Source: Nissolia schottii (taxonomy: Eukaryota; Streptophyta; Magnoliopsida; Fabales; Fabaceae). Taken from it: a DNA stretch of 64,000 nt. The stretch is from NCBI GenBank assembly GCA_003254905.1, contig QANU01002159.1, positions 210,769 to 274,768 of the forward strand, written 5' to 3'. The notes under the pieces are model-generated. The model had not been told where the DNA came from, did not search any database, and saw only the letters and a list, made by a program, of their open reading frames with translations. Positions 37,910 through 51,901 of this stretch are shown here, one piece after another (position 1 is the stretch's first letter; each line of letters opens with the position of its first letter). Position numbers and translations under genes: made by a program.

Positions 37910-38850
37910 GGTAGCATTTGCCATATTCTGATTATTAGTAATCTGGATTACCTTTCAAAGATTACTTCCTTTTAAATTGTTAGTAATGTTATATTATATT
38001 AATTGTAGTATTTGGTATGCACATGTAATATAACTGAAAATTTACATTACCATATTTGACATATGTAAAAGATTATTAGGTAATTTACTCATTTTATCCT
38101 AACACCCCTTCAAATATTAATAAAATTAAAATAAATAAAAATTCACATAAAAATAAACAATTATAAAGTAATAAAATAAATAACCACAATAAGAATATTA
38201 ATAATAATAAAATATTAAAAATTGGTTAGTATGTTACGGTTGTAATAGTGGTAGAGACAGCGGCAATAGTGGTAGTGACAACAATGGTGATGGTAATGGC
38301 AATAGTGGTGGGTGAAGGTTACAATGGTGGTAGCGATGGTGTTGTTGGTAGGTAGACAGTGGTTATGGTTGTGGTTGTGGGTGATGCTTGTCGTTGTAAT
38401 GGTGGCAGGGATGGGTGGCAGCGACAGCAATAACAGTGGGGGTGGGGGTGGGTGCTAGTGGCAGTAGTAGGTTGTGGTGGAGATGGCAATAGTGGGTGGT
38501 GGTTGCCATGACATCGGCGATAGGTGGTGGCGGTGATGACGATGGATGGTGGTGGTGGCTGCAGCGACGATGATGGTGATAGGAGAACATCATAGAAAGA
38601 GAGAGAGATGAATGTTTGAGTTGGTAGGGTTGAGGGTACTTTGATCGAAACAAAAGTTTTAAGAGTGGTAATTTCATATACATCTTCGGTGAAGGTAATC
38701 CAGATTATCACTTCAAAGACAATGTGAATTACTGAGTAATCCAGATTACTAGTAATCATGTCTAATCAAATAGGTTAATGTTGATTATCGAATAATTTAA
38801 AAGTCAAATTACCGATAATTTGTATAGATTAACTCATATCAAACGCCCTC
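37910..38850. mobile_element. PIF/Harbinger-like (Tourist-type) non-autonomous element with a GGT-rich core
   Basis: Outer ends read GGTAGCATTTGCCAT on the left and GAGGGCGTTTGATAT on the right (inverted), flanked by TTA at 37907-37909 and 38851-38853, the target duplication of that superfamily. Sub-terminal inverted copies include AGTAATCTGGATTAC. The interior (about 38230-38580) is a GGT/GTGG-rich degenerate microsatellite with no transposase. The open frames seen there come from the repeat. Confidence 0.75.
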
Positions 38851-39879
38851 TTAATTTTTAGATGACAAAATTGTCTATAATATTTTATCCTATTTAAGTT
38901 AAATTTGTATAATATTTCTCATTATTAATTAACACTATACTCTATACAATAAGATAAAGAAGATTCTCCCATTTTAGTGTCTAATATTTTTTTCCCTTTT
39001 TACGATTTTGTAATTTTTTTTCAATTTTTCTCACAAAAAATGACAACCCACTCTCATCTCATATTCGAACCATCATTTTTTCCATAACTTCTTGATTGTC
39101 CTTTTCGAAAAAATTTCTAAAATAAAACATGAAAATTGACTTATTTTTATAATGAAGCAATTTAAATTTTTTTCTCAAAATAAATTAATTTTCTTATAAA
39201 TTGACTCTCATGTTAACAAACTTTTTTTTTTAAAGAAAAAGTCAATTAAATCGAATTCCCTCCTACTTCTACCCCTTTTTTCTCTCTCTATTATCACTTC
39301 CTAAAAAATGGATTTAAATCGAGTTCTCTCTCTTTCACGTTTAAAAAAATAAAGAGGCAGGGATCAACTATCTTTAAAAAAAATTAGTTTATTTTAGAAA
39401 TAATTTTTAAATTAATTTATTGTGAGAATAAGTCAATTTTTATGTTTTATTTTGTGAATTTTTTCGTCTTTTTTGACTCCTCCATTTTTTAACAATTTCA
39501 TATTTCATTCTTTTTAACGACCCATAAATAATTTAGATCATGTGTACAAACCACTATTGTATATACAAAAAATATCAAAGAAAAAAGCCTTCTTAATGAG
39601 TTTTTCAACGGCCATTGATTAGTAAATACTTAATATTTTCTTAAATAATTTTCATTAGTTGAAAACTGAAACTTCAATAATTTCCATCGTACAAAAATTT
39701 TCAATGTGCTGATATTTTTCAGTTTCATTTAATATTTTTTTATTTTATTAAAAGGAAATTTCATTAAAAGGAAAAAGCAATTACAAAGTAAATGATTTTG
39801 AGAATATTTTTTTTTTCATTAATTTTGAGGATATTTATATTTTTTCTGTTGAAGACTTGCAGTTGAGACGTAAGAACCA
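38851..39879. other. AT-rich intergenic DNA, no gene seen
   Basis: Long T and A tracts; no frame or repeat edge supported. Confidence 0.4.
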
Positions 39880-40190
39880 TAGGGGTGGCGGGATTAACGG
39901 CATTTCGACGCGAAAAGACCATGAAAACATGTTAACGTGACAGTGCGGTATCGTGGGAAGACGTGAAGGCCCGAATAGAAATCAGCCACGTGTCCAATGT
40001 GAAGGCTCCACTGGATGCAATGATTGGTAGGGATTTTGTGAGAGAGGAAAAAGTGGTGTCCACGTGGACCACATCCAGCTGCAATGTGGCTGGTAACTTG
40101 TTAGCAGCCTTTGATGGACCCCTCATACCAAGCCGTGTGAGTGGGACCACTTTGCCTCCCCAAAGTTGTATATTTATTCCCTATTGATAA
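39880..40190 (+). promoter_or_regulatory. Orphan promoter-like patch with G-box/ABRE motifs
   Basis: This GC-richer island holds CCACGTGTCC at about 39988 and TCCACGTGGACC at about 40061, both with the ACGTG core bound by bZIP/bHLH factors, followed by TATATTTATT at about 40167. No coding gene starts downstream; a MITE begins at 40216. The 74-residue frame inside it has no family. It may be a promoter of an unseen transcript or a leftover of a lost gene. Confidence 0.35.
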
Positions 40191-40215
40191 TGATTTTTTA
40201 TTGTTATTATTTTTA

Positions 40216-40490
40216 GAGTTTAATGTGAACTTAATCTTTATAAAATGTGCAAGTGATTTAAGTAGTCTTTAAAAATATAAATTACTAATTTAATTCTTAA
40301 AATTTTAAAATATTACTTCTGTTGATCCCTCTGTTAGCAACTTTTTACAATTTCAATGACTAATGAATGAAAATTTTAAAATTTTAAAAGCTACGTTAAT
40401 ATTTTAAAAAATTAAGTTAGCACTTTCTTTTTCTTAGAACCATCTAGAGCACCAAAACAATTTTTAGAGACTAAATTTACACTTAACCTC
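40216..40490. mobile_element. Foldback MITE (Mutator-like end style)
   Basis: Left end GAGTTTAATGTGAACTTAAT and inverted right end GAGGTTAAGTGTAAATTTAG match over roughly 35 bases. Flanks TATTTTTA and TATTTTAA look like a degenerate duplication of 8-9 bases. No coding capacity. Confidence 0.6.
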
Positions 40491-42590
40491 TATTTTAATA
40501 TGCAAATGAAAGAAAATGGCAAAAATTATTGTGAGAGTTTTGGAAAAGCGCAAGAAGCTGCTGGGTCAAGAGAATTGGATTTGAGTGATAGGTAGGTAAG
40601 TGAGGATATTCTTTAGATGATATGGTGTATATCTGATTGTATACATGGTTCATACAAAATTAATAGTTATTTGGATTTACTGAAAAGTGTTTGGTGGGAT
40701 TAAGATTAACTAAATACATAAATTAAATTTGGGCTAAGAATTAAAGCCCTAGATAAAATTGAGATAATTAAATATAGGATTTTTATAATGAATTTTGAAT
40801 ATCTTTAAGGAAATGATTATGCAAGTAAAAATCGGAAGTTTTTATTAAAACTTTTAGGTTTTGAATATTGAATATGTTTAAAACTTGAATTTATTTTTTT
40901 TAACAAGTGACTTAGAGTACTTGTTATTAATCAAAGGAAAAAAAATTTGTTTAAAAAATTACTAAAATTTTGAAATATTAAATGCATAGAAGTCTTCAAA
41001 CTTTAAACTTTTCTTTCTTGATTTTTTAATGAGTAATTTTATAACACTTATTAGCTAAATTCATATATAAATTGTGATAATACAGGTACTACCATCATTC
41101 TTAAATAACTATCTAATTTTAGTTATACACCTGTACTAAAATAAATGATTAAAAAAAAACCCAAAATTATGAGTGTTTAATAATACTTTACAAGACTACT
41201 TCTATTAATTTTTTTTATTATTCATTATCTCTCATTTACCTTGGTAGTGTACTAAAAAATTATTTTATCTCTCCTCCACTTCTTTCATTAAATAAGGATA
41301 TACTAAGAATAAAAGATAATTACTTTGTCTAAATTTAAAAAGTGAATAATTATTTATAAAAAATATCAAAATAAAAAAATCAACAACTTATTCGAGAACG
41401 GAGCTAATAATTCTTAACCATTGTTAGGAAAATCCATGGAAAAATTACCCTGGCCCCTTCAGCAATTAAAGGTGACTGTGTGAATTGTGACATTGGAAAT
41501 TGTTATGCTGCATGAGTGCATGTTAAGCAATCATGTTCACCGTGCTAAACAGAGCTGTTTGGTGAAAAGAGAACGAGTATTTTAATTAGCTCTCCAACGC
41601 AAAAAAGAAATAAAGATGCTTAGCAACAATGCACAATTTGAGTACAAAAGTTTAGATTAAAAAATATGGATTTGATTAATGTAATAGGTCCAATTCACCA
41701 AATAAAGATTCAATTCGAAATCTAAGAATGAAAGACAATTTACTACTTATACACTGCATGCTCCTTCTTATCTTCTAAAGACCACATATATCCTTTTGTC
41801 TCAATTATAGAATGCCAGTGAATAATTTATTATTTCAGGTAATTAGTTAATGGGCGGGGGGAAACTAAAAGATTCTATATAGAGTCAAAGGAACCAAATC
41901 AAGACAAATCAAATCATTAGTGCTGTTGGTTGGTAAACAGGAACTTTGTGATCTGTACTTGAAGACAAAATTGACATCCAAATGCTCCATTTAGGATATT
42001 GTTTCATTTTATCATTTTTTTCTTTTTCTATTAATAAAGTTCATCGCTATATATTCTGATGGTGTAACCCCTCAACTAGTGGTTAGGACTGATTAATTAG
42101 GTTGTAGGGACTGATTAGAAGATAAAGGAAAACCCCAAGCCAATTACTAATATAGAACCTTTAATTAAGTGTCCCCATGGGTTTATGGCACCATATGAAT
42201 ATGTTAATTGAAAAGTTAACCAAAGAGAATATATATATATATAAACACCACCAGACTTGAAAGGAATCCTGGGCTACTTTTTATTTAATATTTTTCTTTT
42301 AACGAGTTGTGATCTTAAAGAAATAAAGAAGCCTACAAAGAAGCAGACACAATCTTATTCTGGTGATGCATAATTTTTCATAGGGAAGTAGACGATCCAC
42401 CAATTCCATGATAGGGAATCTTAAAAATGATACACCAACAAACAACTTCACTTTGAATTCATGTTTACCTAAAACTTCTATTGGATTTAATGGGATGCCT
42501 CATCCATAACCACTAGCAAATTGTCTATACATACATACTACTTTTCTTTTAATAAAAAAGAAAACAAAGAAAAAGAAAACAGAACTTGTA
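40491..42590. other. Intergenic DNA, no gene seen
   Basis: AT-rich throughout with a short TA repeat near 42228. I could not support any gene, RNA or element. Confidence 0.4.
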
Positions 42591-43520
42591 TTACTAAAAA
42601 CGAGGTTTAAATGTATGAATGAATGAGATTCTTGAGTTCGCTAACTTAATATGAGGTTTGAGAAAGAGATTATAAGCAGAAGAGCTACTATGGAGAGTGG
42701 ATCTTAGGACGGTGAAAGACCTCAACCTCTTGGTCAAGCCACCTTGTGGATGATCCTCTCCTTTTAGTTCAAGAGTTGTATTTTTGAAGATGTCTTCTCT
42801 CAATTCTCTAGAGTTCTTTAGAATTTGGGATTTTGGGATTTTTGTGTGTGAAGTCCCCTATGTTTTCTCTCTGTCTCCCCTTTTTATACTTGCTTGATCC
42901 CCCATTTTTTACCTCCCCCTCTCTTGGATCCCTTCTAGTTGTGGGCAACTTTCCTAGTGGGCTGGGCTGAGCATGTCCACTGAGATTCTATCTTGCTAGA
43001 CCAGAGCCCTCAGACGCCAGGGACTTGTCGCTATCTCTCTTTTCCTTTCCCCAAAGGCCTTTCTTCTTATTCCTAAGATAAACAAAAACACCTTTTTGTT
43101 CCCCTTGGCATCAACTATTAGTGATAGGGCCTAAAAGGGTATAAAGAATAGTAGCCTGCAACAAGATATGGGATAGTATCCCACATGATCAAGGATAAGC
43201 TCTCTGGGTTTGGTTAAAGGTATGGTGTAGTGAGGGCATCTTCACAAATGACATTCCTGCAACATAAGAGTATAGCAAGGGGTCTTGGGCAAGGCTCCTT
43301 GATGTCCTTGGAGCACAAAGCTAGGATCCAAAGCCTCTAATCTAGACCCTCTCATAGTTTCCTTTTCAACCCTTTATGCAGGCCCACCAAGGAGTTCTCT
43401 AATCTTTGCCCCATGCCTTTCCTTTGGTTGTTCCACTAAAAAGCTAATGTTATTTTTGTTAATCTTGTCTTTAGAATTTTAATCCCATGGTTACAGATAG
43501 GTCCGCATCATAAGCCCCCC
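42591..43520 (-). repeat. LTR-like segment with an internal promoter, minus orientation
   Basis: On the minus strand the stretch has AAGTATAAAAAGGGG at about 42878-42892, a strong TATA box, followed by a leader and a 69-residue frame ending near 42594. GC content and layout resemble an LTR of a gypsy-type element. No second copy or coding part was identified. Confidence 0.35.
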
Positions 43521-45394
43521 TTGCGTGTGGAGGATGCCACAGGACATTCTTCAGGTGCAAAACAGAAGAGGACCTCTTATGGCGCGTCTTTGTGCTGCCT
43601 TCTTGCTTGTCTCGCCTTGCCATTCACCACCCCTAGGGAGCCTTCTAATCTTGCGATTCTTAAGATGGGCCCACTGTGCTTGAGTATTTTAGCACTGGCG
43701 CTTTGCGAACCGCTTGCATTGTAGAAGAGAAAAAAGAATCTCACTAGTGCTTGTTAATTTCCTGGGCTTGGCCCAAATAGTTGCACATTAAAGAAAAGAA
43801 AAAACTATATATAAAGTTCAAGCAGAATCATTATCCTTAAGACAGTTGTACTTCCTTGATGGTTGGCATTTCTTGGGCCTTGACGCTTTATGGGCCGCTT
43901 CTCTTTTTCTAACATAATTTTATGTTGTGTGTTGTCTTGTTAGGCCACCCTCTTTCTTTGCTTACTCTTCATTTCAAATTTGTTACTTGTTTGGTCTCCT
44001 TTAGAGCTATCCCTGTGTTCTCGTCTTTCTCTCTTCTTTCCTCCTCCTTGCTTCGTTGCCAGAAAGTGAAACAACAGAAAAACTTTCCTTTGCTTTGTTT
44101 CTCATGGCTCACCCTAAGAACACTCTCGATCCTCCTTCGCCCCGTGCACAAGATTCTCTTCCCTCACAGCCCCCTTCTGTGCCGAATTGTCCTCCCCTAT
44201 TGCAAAAAACCCTCATCTACCCCCCTCGCCAATGGCCTATTCTCCTTCAAAGGTGTCTTCCGCTAAGGATACAGAGATAGAAGCATTGATGGATGACACA
44301 CATCAAAACATCGTTAATTTTAATGTGTGGTCAAATAATAATTTATAACTAAGTTAACCCCAAAAAAGCATAATAAAGGGGACTAACCTAGGTCTTCTCT
44401 CAAGGAAGCAATTTTTGAAAACCAATTTCATGTTCAAATAAATTGGGGGGGTTTGGGTTGATGAATTTGAACTAAAAGGAAAGCAAACAAAGGCGAATCA
44501 ACGATGATAAGAAGCAATACCTGCATACGATGTTTCTAGATCAAGGATTAATTATCATTGTTTCCTAATTAATTATTCATACATGGGTGTTGTTTGTTGG
44601 TTGAAATATCTAACTAACACGCAATTGACCTAAGAGACTACGATCGTCAATCCCTTAAGCACTAATTAATACAAGAATTCATTACCAAGATCTCAGCATC
44701 AAAACCTTTATCGATTATGTTCCAATTGCACAACCTAATTAAATCTAATTAGTTCCCCCAAAAAATTACCACCATCATCATCGTACCTCTTCCGCCACCA
44801 ATACCACCCTCCTCCATTGCCAACTACCATGACAACCTCCAGCCGCCACCACCTCCACCAGCTCATCGAGGGTATCATCGCAGCTGCTGTCACCATCGCC
44901 ACTACTTACTAAGTCATTACATTATTACTATTTTCATTTTAATTCATTCAATTTCATAAATAATGTTAATTTCTAATTTTTTTTTTGTTTTGATATGTTT
45001 ATTTAGGAGATTGAATGAGCTATTCATTTTACAGATTGAAGAAGTCACTCAACTTTGTAAGGAAATTTTGGTATTTATATATGAACTTATGTAGGATGGA
45101 AACTTATTTTCTTATGATAGAGTTGTAGGATTGGAGTTGTATGGATACACTTGGGGAAGAAACGCTTAACGTTTCTTTATGACATTGTTTGAATTGTTGT
45201 GCTAGCAACGGTGATTACATGTTGTTTGTAAAGATTGGAAGGAATTTGTTTTAGAATGATTTAGGAATAATTGTGTGCAATTAGTGGATTACGCATGGTT
45301 AGAAATTGATAATGTATCTTGCAATAAGGAAATTAAACTAAGATCATGCAATTCACGTCGGTTGATGTAATATGCGTATAGGAAGTGTGCAAAC
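43521..45394. other. Low-copy-looking or repeat-derived DNA, no gene assigned
   Basis: A proline-rich plus frame starts at 44104 (MAHPKNTLDPPSP) and a CCA/CCG-rich tract lies at 44760-44900. They may belong to a retroelement ORF1, but I recognise no domain. Confidence 0.3.
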
Positions 45395-47130
45395 ATGATT
45401 CCATCGAACAGATTATGGATGTACAATAGATACTATAAGAATCAGGGAGTGATAAAGCCAGAATTTTTTGAGGGCGTGGACTACTTTTGTGAAACAGTTA
45501 AATCGATTGATCAGTTTGTGACAGACCAAAGAGTTAGGTGTCCATGTTTTTCTTCTAAGCGGTGTAAGATATTGGATGTTGAAAGGATTAGAATGTATCT
45601 TTACAGGAATGAGTTTGGGCCGCATTATTGGATATAGAAAGACCACGGAGAGGTGGATGTCAATGGTGTGAATGAGTTTAGTAGGTGTCAATATGAAGTA
45701 AGGAGTTCAAGTCAGGCTTGTGTGGATGAACTAGAAATAGATAACCTATATTTGAATGTTAATGATGATAGATGTTCAGAAATGGTTAATGATGCTTTTG
45801 GTCATACCTTTGACATGGGCAATGACAACTTACTGGATGAGGAACCCAATTTAGATGCCAAACATTTCTATAGTTTTTTAGAGGAAGCTAATACTCCTGT
45901 GTGAGAAGGATTTGTTCATTCACGATTATCTATGGTAGTTAGGATGTTGACTAAGAAGTCAGACACGAATCAAAGTGAGAGATCATTCGACTAGTGACTT
46001 GAACTCATTAAAGAGATGACACCACTGGAGAATAAAATTCCAACAGACTTTTATCAAGCTAAAAAAGTATTTTCTAAACTTGGATTAAGGTCCATCAAGA
46101 TTAACTGTTGTTGATCGGGCTGTATGTTGTATTATAGTGATGATATAGCCTTAACTCAATGCAAATTTTGTGGTGCCGAGGAGAGTAGGTCCTAGGAGAT
46201 ATAAATAAGAATGTTCCTTTTAAATGAATGCATTACTAGCCTTTAATTCCAAGACTTAAAAGGTTATTTGCATTAATGAGTTCAGCACTGCACCTAAGAT
46301 GGCATATTAAGAATAGAAGAAACGATGATCTCATGACTCACCCTTTTCATGGTGAAGCATGGAAACACTTTGACAGAGTTTACCCCAACTTCACGGCAGA
46401 ACCTCGAAATATGAGATTAGGGATTTGTTCTATTGTGTATACTCCTAACAATTAGTTTAGCAAACCTTACTCATGTTAGCTAGTAATCGTTACACTGTAC
46501 AATCTATCACCATAAATGTGCTTGAAAGATCCTTATGCGTTCTTATCTTGTGTAATCTCCGGCCCGAGCAACCCTAAAGCAAATATTGATGTTTTTCTTC
46601 AGCCTTTAATAGATGAACTGAACCAGCTGTGAAATCCAGGTGTGCTTACGTACGACGTGTCCATGAAGCAGAATTTTGTATTCAGAGCATCTTTGATGTG
46701 GACAATTAACTATTTTCTTGCTTATGGAATGTTGTATGGATGGATGACACAAGGAAATTTAGTGCCTCCAATTTGTATGGAAGACACTAAGGCATTTCAG
46801 CTACCATACAGAGGAAAACAATTGTAGTTTGATTGTCACAGGGTATCCTTAAAACCCGATCACACGTTTAGGAACAGTAAGTATGGATTTCAGAAGAATA
46901 GAATTGAAAATGAAGAGATTCTACAAATATTAACTGACCCTAAGATTCTGAGGAGGGTTAGACATCTTTCGAAGATTACTAAAGTTGGGAAAGTTGTTAG
47001 GCTTCAAGGTTTAGGGGAAGAACATAACTGGACTAAGAAGAGTATATTATGGGATTTATCGTATTGGAAAGATAACTTGGTTCATCATTGTCTAGATGTT
47101 ACGCATATTGAAAAAAATTGTTTTCGATAA
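45395..47130 (+). pseudogene. CACTA (En/Spm) transposase, TNP2 type, degenerate
   Basis: The frame from 45395 carries the transposase-associated domain (LWMYNRYYKNQG, then RCPCFSSKRC and RNEFGPHYWI). After stops it continues through a Tnp2 domain: NKIPTDFYQAKKVFSKLGL, INCC, LTQCKFCGAEE, HFDRVYPNF, DVFLQPLIDELNQL, LTYDVSMKQNFVFRASLMW, WMTQGNLVPPICMEDTKAF and finally LSYWKDNLVHHCLDVTHIEKN near 47110. Stops and frameshifts occur throughout, for example after HYWI and at SGC. Sequence after 47130 is AT-rich and unrelated. Terminal CACTA motifs were not found, so only the coding body survives. Confidence 0.9.
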
Positions 47131-48332
47131 TATTAATTAATATTTATTAATAATAATTAAGATTAATTATTAAATAATAATTTAATTAAAAAATAAAACA
47201 AAATTATAACATTCTTTAGTAATAAATTTATACTTTTACTTAATGATATTTAATATAGTAAATTTTAAGTAATATTAAAAACACTAATTATTAAAATATA
47301 TGAATAAATACTTAATAATGTAAATATACACATAATAAAAGTAAAGCAATCAAAACAATAATAAGTAATATTAAATTTCATTTTATATATTATTATTATT
47401 ATTTTGTTTGATTTTAATTTTAATTAATTAAGAAAATAATTATTTTATAAATAATAAAAATTAGTGAAGGTAGATAGTAAAATAATTATTACTAATAAAA
47501 TAATTCTTATTAAAAAATATTTAAATGATAATATTATTTAAATTTTATATTTAAGTAAACTTATACAATTTATTATTTTCTAATTATTTTATTTTTCATT
47601 ACGAAAAATTTGTAATTAAAATTATTTGTAAAGTGAGGAAGAAATCATATAATATATATAATAAAGTTGGGTGAATTATTACTTATTTGTAAAGTAAAGT
47701 TTTTAAGGTTATTAATGTAATGTTACTAAATATTACATAAGAAGTAATAGCCGTGAATGACTATTTTAAATTGAATGACCTTTTAAGGTTACTAAATATT
47801 ATCATAATTTTATTTTTTTCATTTAATGAAATTATTATTTAATAATAAATATTAATTATTATTACTAAATATTAATTTCTTTTATTTTATATTATTTTAT
47901 TTCATTTCATTTAAGGGTAGTTTGTGGCTAGACGCTAATAAATGGAGTGAGATGCTATTTTAGTTATAGTTTAGAGCTAGATGTTATTTGAGCAAACCTC
48001 AAAGATAGGGAATGCAAGTTTGAAATTAAATGTTATTTAAGCAAGCCTCATGGACAAAACAATTTAATGCAAGATAAAAAGAAAGTAGAGGAAGTATGCT
48101 GAATTATTTTTATAACCACAACACACTCATGAGAAAACTGTCACAACCACATTTTCACAAGGATCTATTATCAATCCACACACACAAAAAATCTCCTTCA
48201 ACTGGAAATATTGAACATCTGCAATTATTGTGCTCTCGACCTCTTTCACTCAAACAGCCTAATAGCACAAACTACGGCCACTATGCACAAGATATTCCAC
48301 AGCAGGCATTGAATATGCTTAGTTATTTATGT
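47131..48332. other. Very AT-rich intergenic DNA
   Basis: Mostly ATTAATAATT-type sequence to about 47900, with no gene. The plus frame at 48096 is a shadow overlapping the reductase fragment. Confidence 0.5.
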
Positions 48333-49558
<1,226 letters not shown>

Positions 49559-49964
49559 TTATGCTATGCACTTGTGCTAGTAAAGTACACCTTCGGTGGA
49601 ATATTAACTTTTGACTTGGTTCACGTACATTTAAGTTAATAATGTATTTAAAAGTTTGCATTTTGGTACGTTCAATTAATAATGTATTTAAAAGTTAAAA
49701 GTGACACTTAGTATTAAATAGAAAAAGAAGTGATTGGTAAAAGTGTACAATGGAATAGTTGTTACAATACAGCCAATGTCGATACACATATGACATACAT
49801 TGATAATGACATGTGAACAAACATTTCTGTAGTAATGAACAAACGTTTTTACATACGAAAGAAAAAAAACGAGACTCGCCTCGCATTAACTCGAGAAACG
49901 TAATTGTCACACTCTTTCTCATACTCTCCACTCACACCTAAATGCGTGCATTCACCCTCCCTCC

Positions 49965-50805
49965 TAAATAAACATTATAAAAATAAAAGAATAAACATTA
50001 TCGAATGCAAAAATAAATGTCACACACTCTTGCTCCCTCACCTACTCTCTCATAAACAAACATTACAACAGACATAAAAAAATATTACAACACAAATAAA
50101 TAAAGGTTAATTAAGTTTTTAGTCCCTGTAATATGAAATTGGTTTTAGTCCCTCGCGATAAGTTTTAGTCCTTGTAAAATGTGAAAATTTGATTTTGGTC
50201 ACTGTGGACGGTTGGTGATGGACGGTGATGTAGAAATGCTCCCTAATGACGAGTTAACTGACACGTCATCACCAACCGTCCACAAGGGACCAAAATCAAA
50301 TTTTCACATTTTACAGGGACTAAAATTTGTCATGAAGGACTAAAACCAAACTTTTTCACATTATAGGGACTAAAAACTTAATTAACCCAATAAATAAACT
50401 TATACCACACAAAAATGAAAAAATAAATAAACACATAAACAAATATTACAATTCTCGTAAACAAACATTACATCACAAATGAACAAACATTATACAACAC
50501 AGAAACGAAAAATAAACACACATTATAATACACATAAACAAATATTACATCATATATGAACAAACATTATACCACACAAAAAATACCATAAACAAAAAGT
50601 AAACAAATATTCCAACACTAATAAACAAATATTACAATACTCGCAAACAAACATTATACCACATATAAATAAATATTATATCACAAATGAGCAAACATTA
50701 TAACACACAGAAATGAAAAAATAAACAAACATTACAATATTCATAAACAAACAATACAACATATATGAACAAACATATACTACACAGAAACAAAACAACA
50801 ACAAC

Positions 50806-50838
<33 letters not shown>

Positions 50839-50930
50839 CAAACATTACAACACTTTTAAACAAACATCACAACACAAATAAACAAACATTACACTAAAAT
50901 AAAAAAAATTACAAAAATAAAGAGAACAAC
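49965..50930. repeat. Degenerate AACAAACATTACAACAC minisatellite, interrupted by a MITE
   Basis: The motif (A)AACAAACATTAYAACACA recurs dozens of times with variable spacing of about 17-35 bases from about 49965 to 50100 and again from 50400 to 50930. The MITE at 50104-50388 sits inside it. An AAT microsatellite is at about 50806-50833. Confidence 0.7.
50104..50388. mobile_element. MULE-type MITE with a 9-bp target duplication
   Basis: Inverted ends are (G)GGTTAATTAAGTTTTTAGTCC on both sides over more than 90 bases. The 9-bp AATAAATAA occurs at 50095-50103 and 50389-50397. The element is 285 bp with no coding. Its right end is the same family as the lone end at 11166. Confidence 0.88.
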
Positions 50931-51085
50931 TTAAATCCTGGCAAAACAAAAGAGATGGATTAGTGTATATTAAGAGAGCGGTAAAGCATATAACATATTA
51001 TGGTATCATGTTATTGTAGCTATGTTTTGGATTAGTGCTGTGAGTTTAAGATTTAAAAATCCATTTTAATTATATTATATAGTTC

Positions 51086-51901
51086 AAGATGGAGCTCACG
51101 GAGGGTCATGTATTCCAAGGTTGGCATGAAGGAGCTATAGAATTTCCACCTACATACAAATACCACTTGAATTCTGAAGATTACATAGGTTGTGATCAGC
51201 AACAAATGAGAAAAAAAGAAGCGTGCCCCGGCATGGTAAACATGCATCACAACATAAGCATCCTTTCTTTATGTGAAAATTTTCACATGATCTTGTAATG
51301 TGTTTTAGAGGATTCACAAAAGAATATTAGTACTTCTATGAACAAAAGAAGAAAAAAAATACTTAGGTAATTAGAGTTTTTCTAAAAATTGTGAAATCTA
51401 ATTTAAGCTTTGTATTTATCTTTCTCTTCATATGACCTATGATCTGGTTATATAAACAAGAAAGTGTTGTGCTATGGTGACAATTAAATGTGACAACTCT
51501 TTGACAACCCCACTCACATAGTTGTGGAACTAATGGTAAACCCCACACTTATGTGAATAGGGTTGTCTACGAATGACCACATTTAGTTGTCATCTTAACC
51601 TTATCATTATGAAATAATAAATATGAGAATCATAATCATAAGTCCTTGTTACTTGTGCAATGGTCCCCAAGTATTTTTTTTCCCTATTTACACAACTATA
51701 ATTTTAGCCTCCCCCCCAAATAGAACATTACAAGGGAACAGACTAACCTACCTACAAAAAGGGTGCAGGTGCGACAGCATAATATGGTTTGGAGAGGGAA
51801 TGAAGCAAACACAATACAACAGGAGCGAGTCAAAGCATTCTGATCACAGGCCTGTCAGGGCAATTTTCACTGCTGACATCAAGGCGGTGGCAAGAAAATA
51901 G
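51086..51901 (+). pseudogene. 3' end of a type I inositol polyphosphate 5-phosphatase
   Basis: Two exon-like pieces are visible. The first (from about 51086) codes for GHVFQGWHEGAIEFPPTYKY and IGCDQQQMRKKEA; the second (about 51736-51901) for CDSIIWFGEGMKQ, SESKHSDHRPVRAIFTAD and a stop after KAVARK. These are the C-terminal IPPc blocks (FPPTYKY, the WCDRI-type motif here changed to RCDSI, and SDHRPV). Everything upstream of GHVFQG, including the N-terminal catalytic part of the phosphatase, is missing and is replaced by the minisatellite. A foldback lies in the intron. It is best read as a pseudogene. Confidence 0.82.
51475..51604. repeat. Foldback repeat inside the phosphatase fragment
   Basis: Left arm TGACAATTAAATGTGACAAC and inverted right arm near 51560-51600 match imperfectly over about 50 bases, with a loop near 51520-51540. 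Resembles a small MITE. Confidence 0.6.

Noticed and set aside
38215-38759. Minus-strand His/Thr/Pro-rich frames (up to 146 residues)
   Set aside because: Produced by the GGT/GTGG microsatellite inside the Harbinger-like element.
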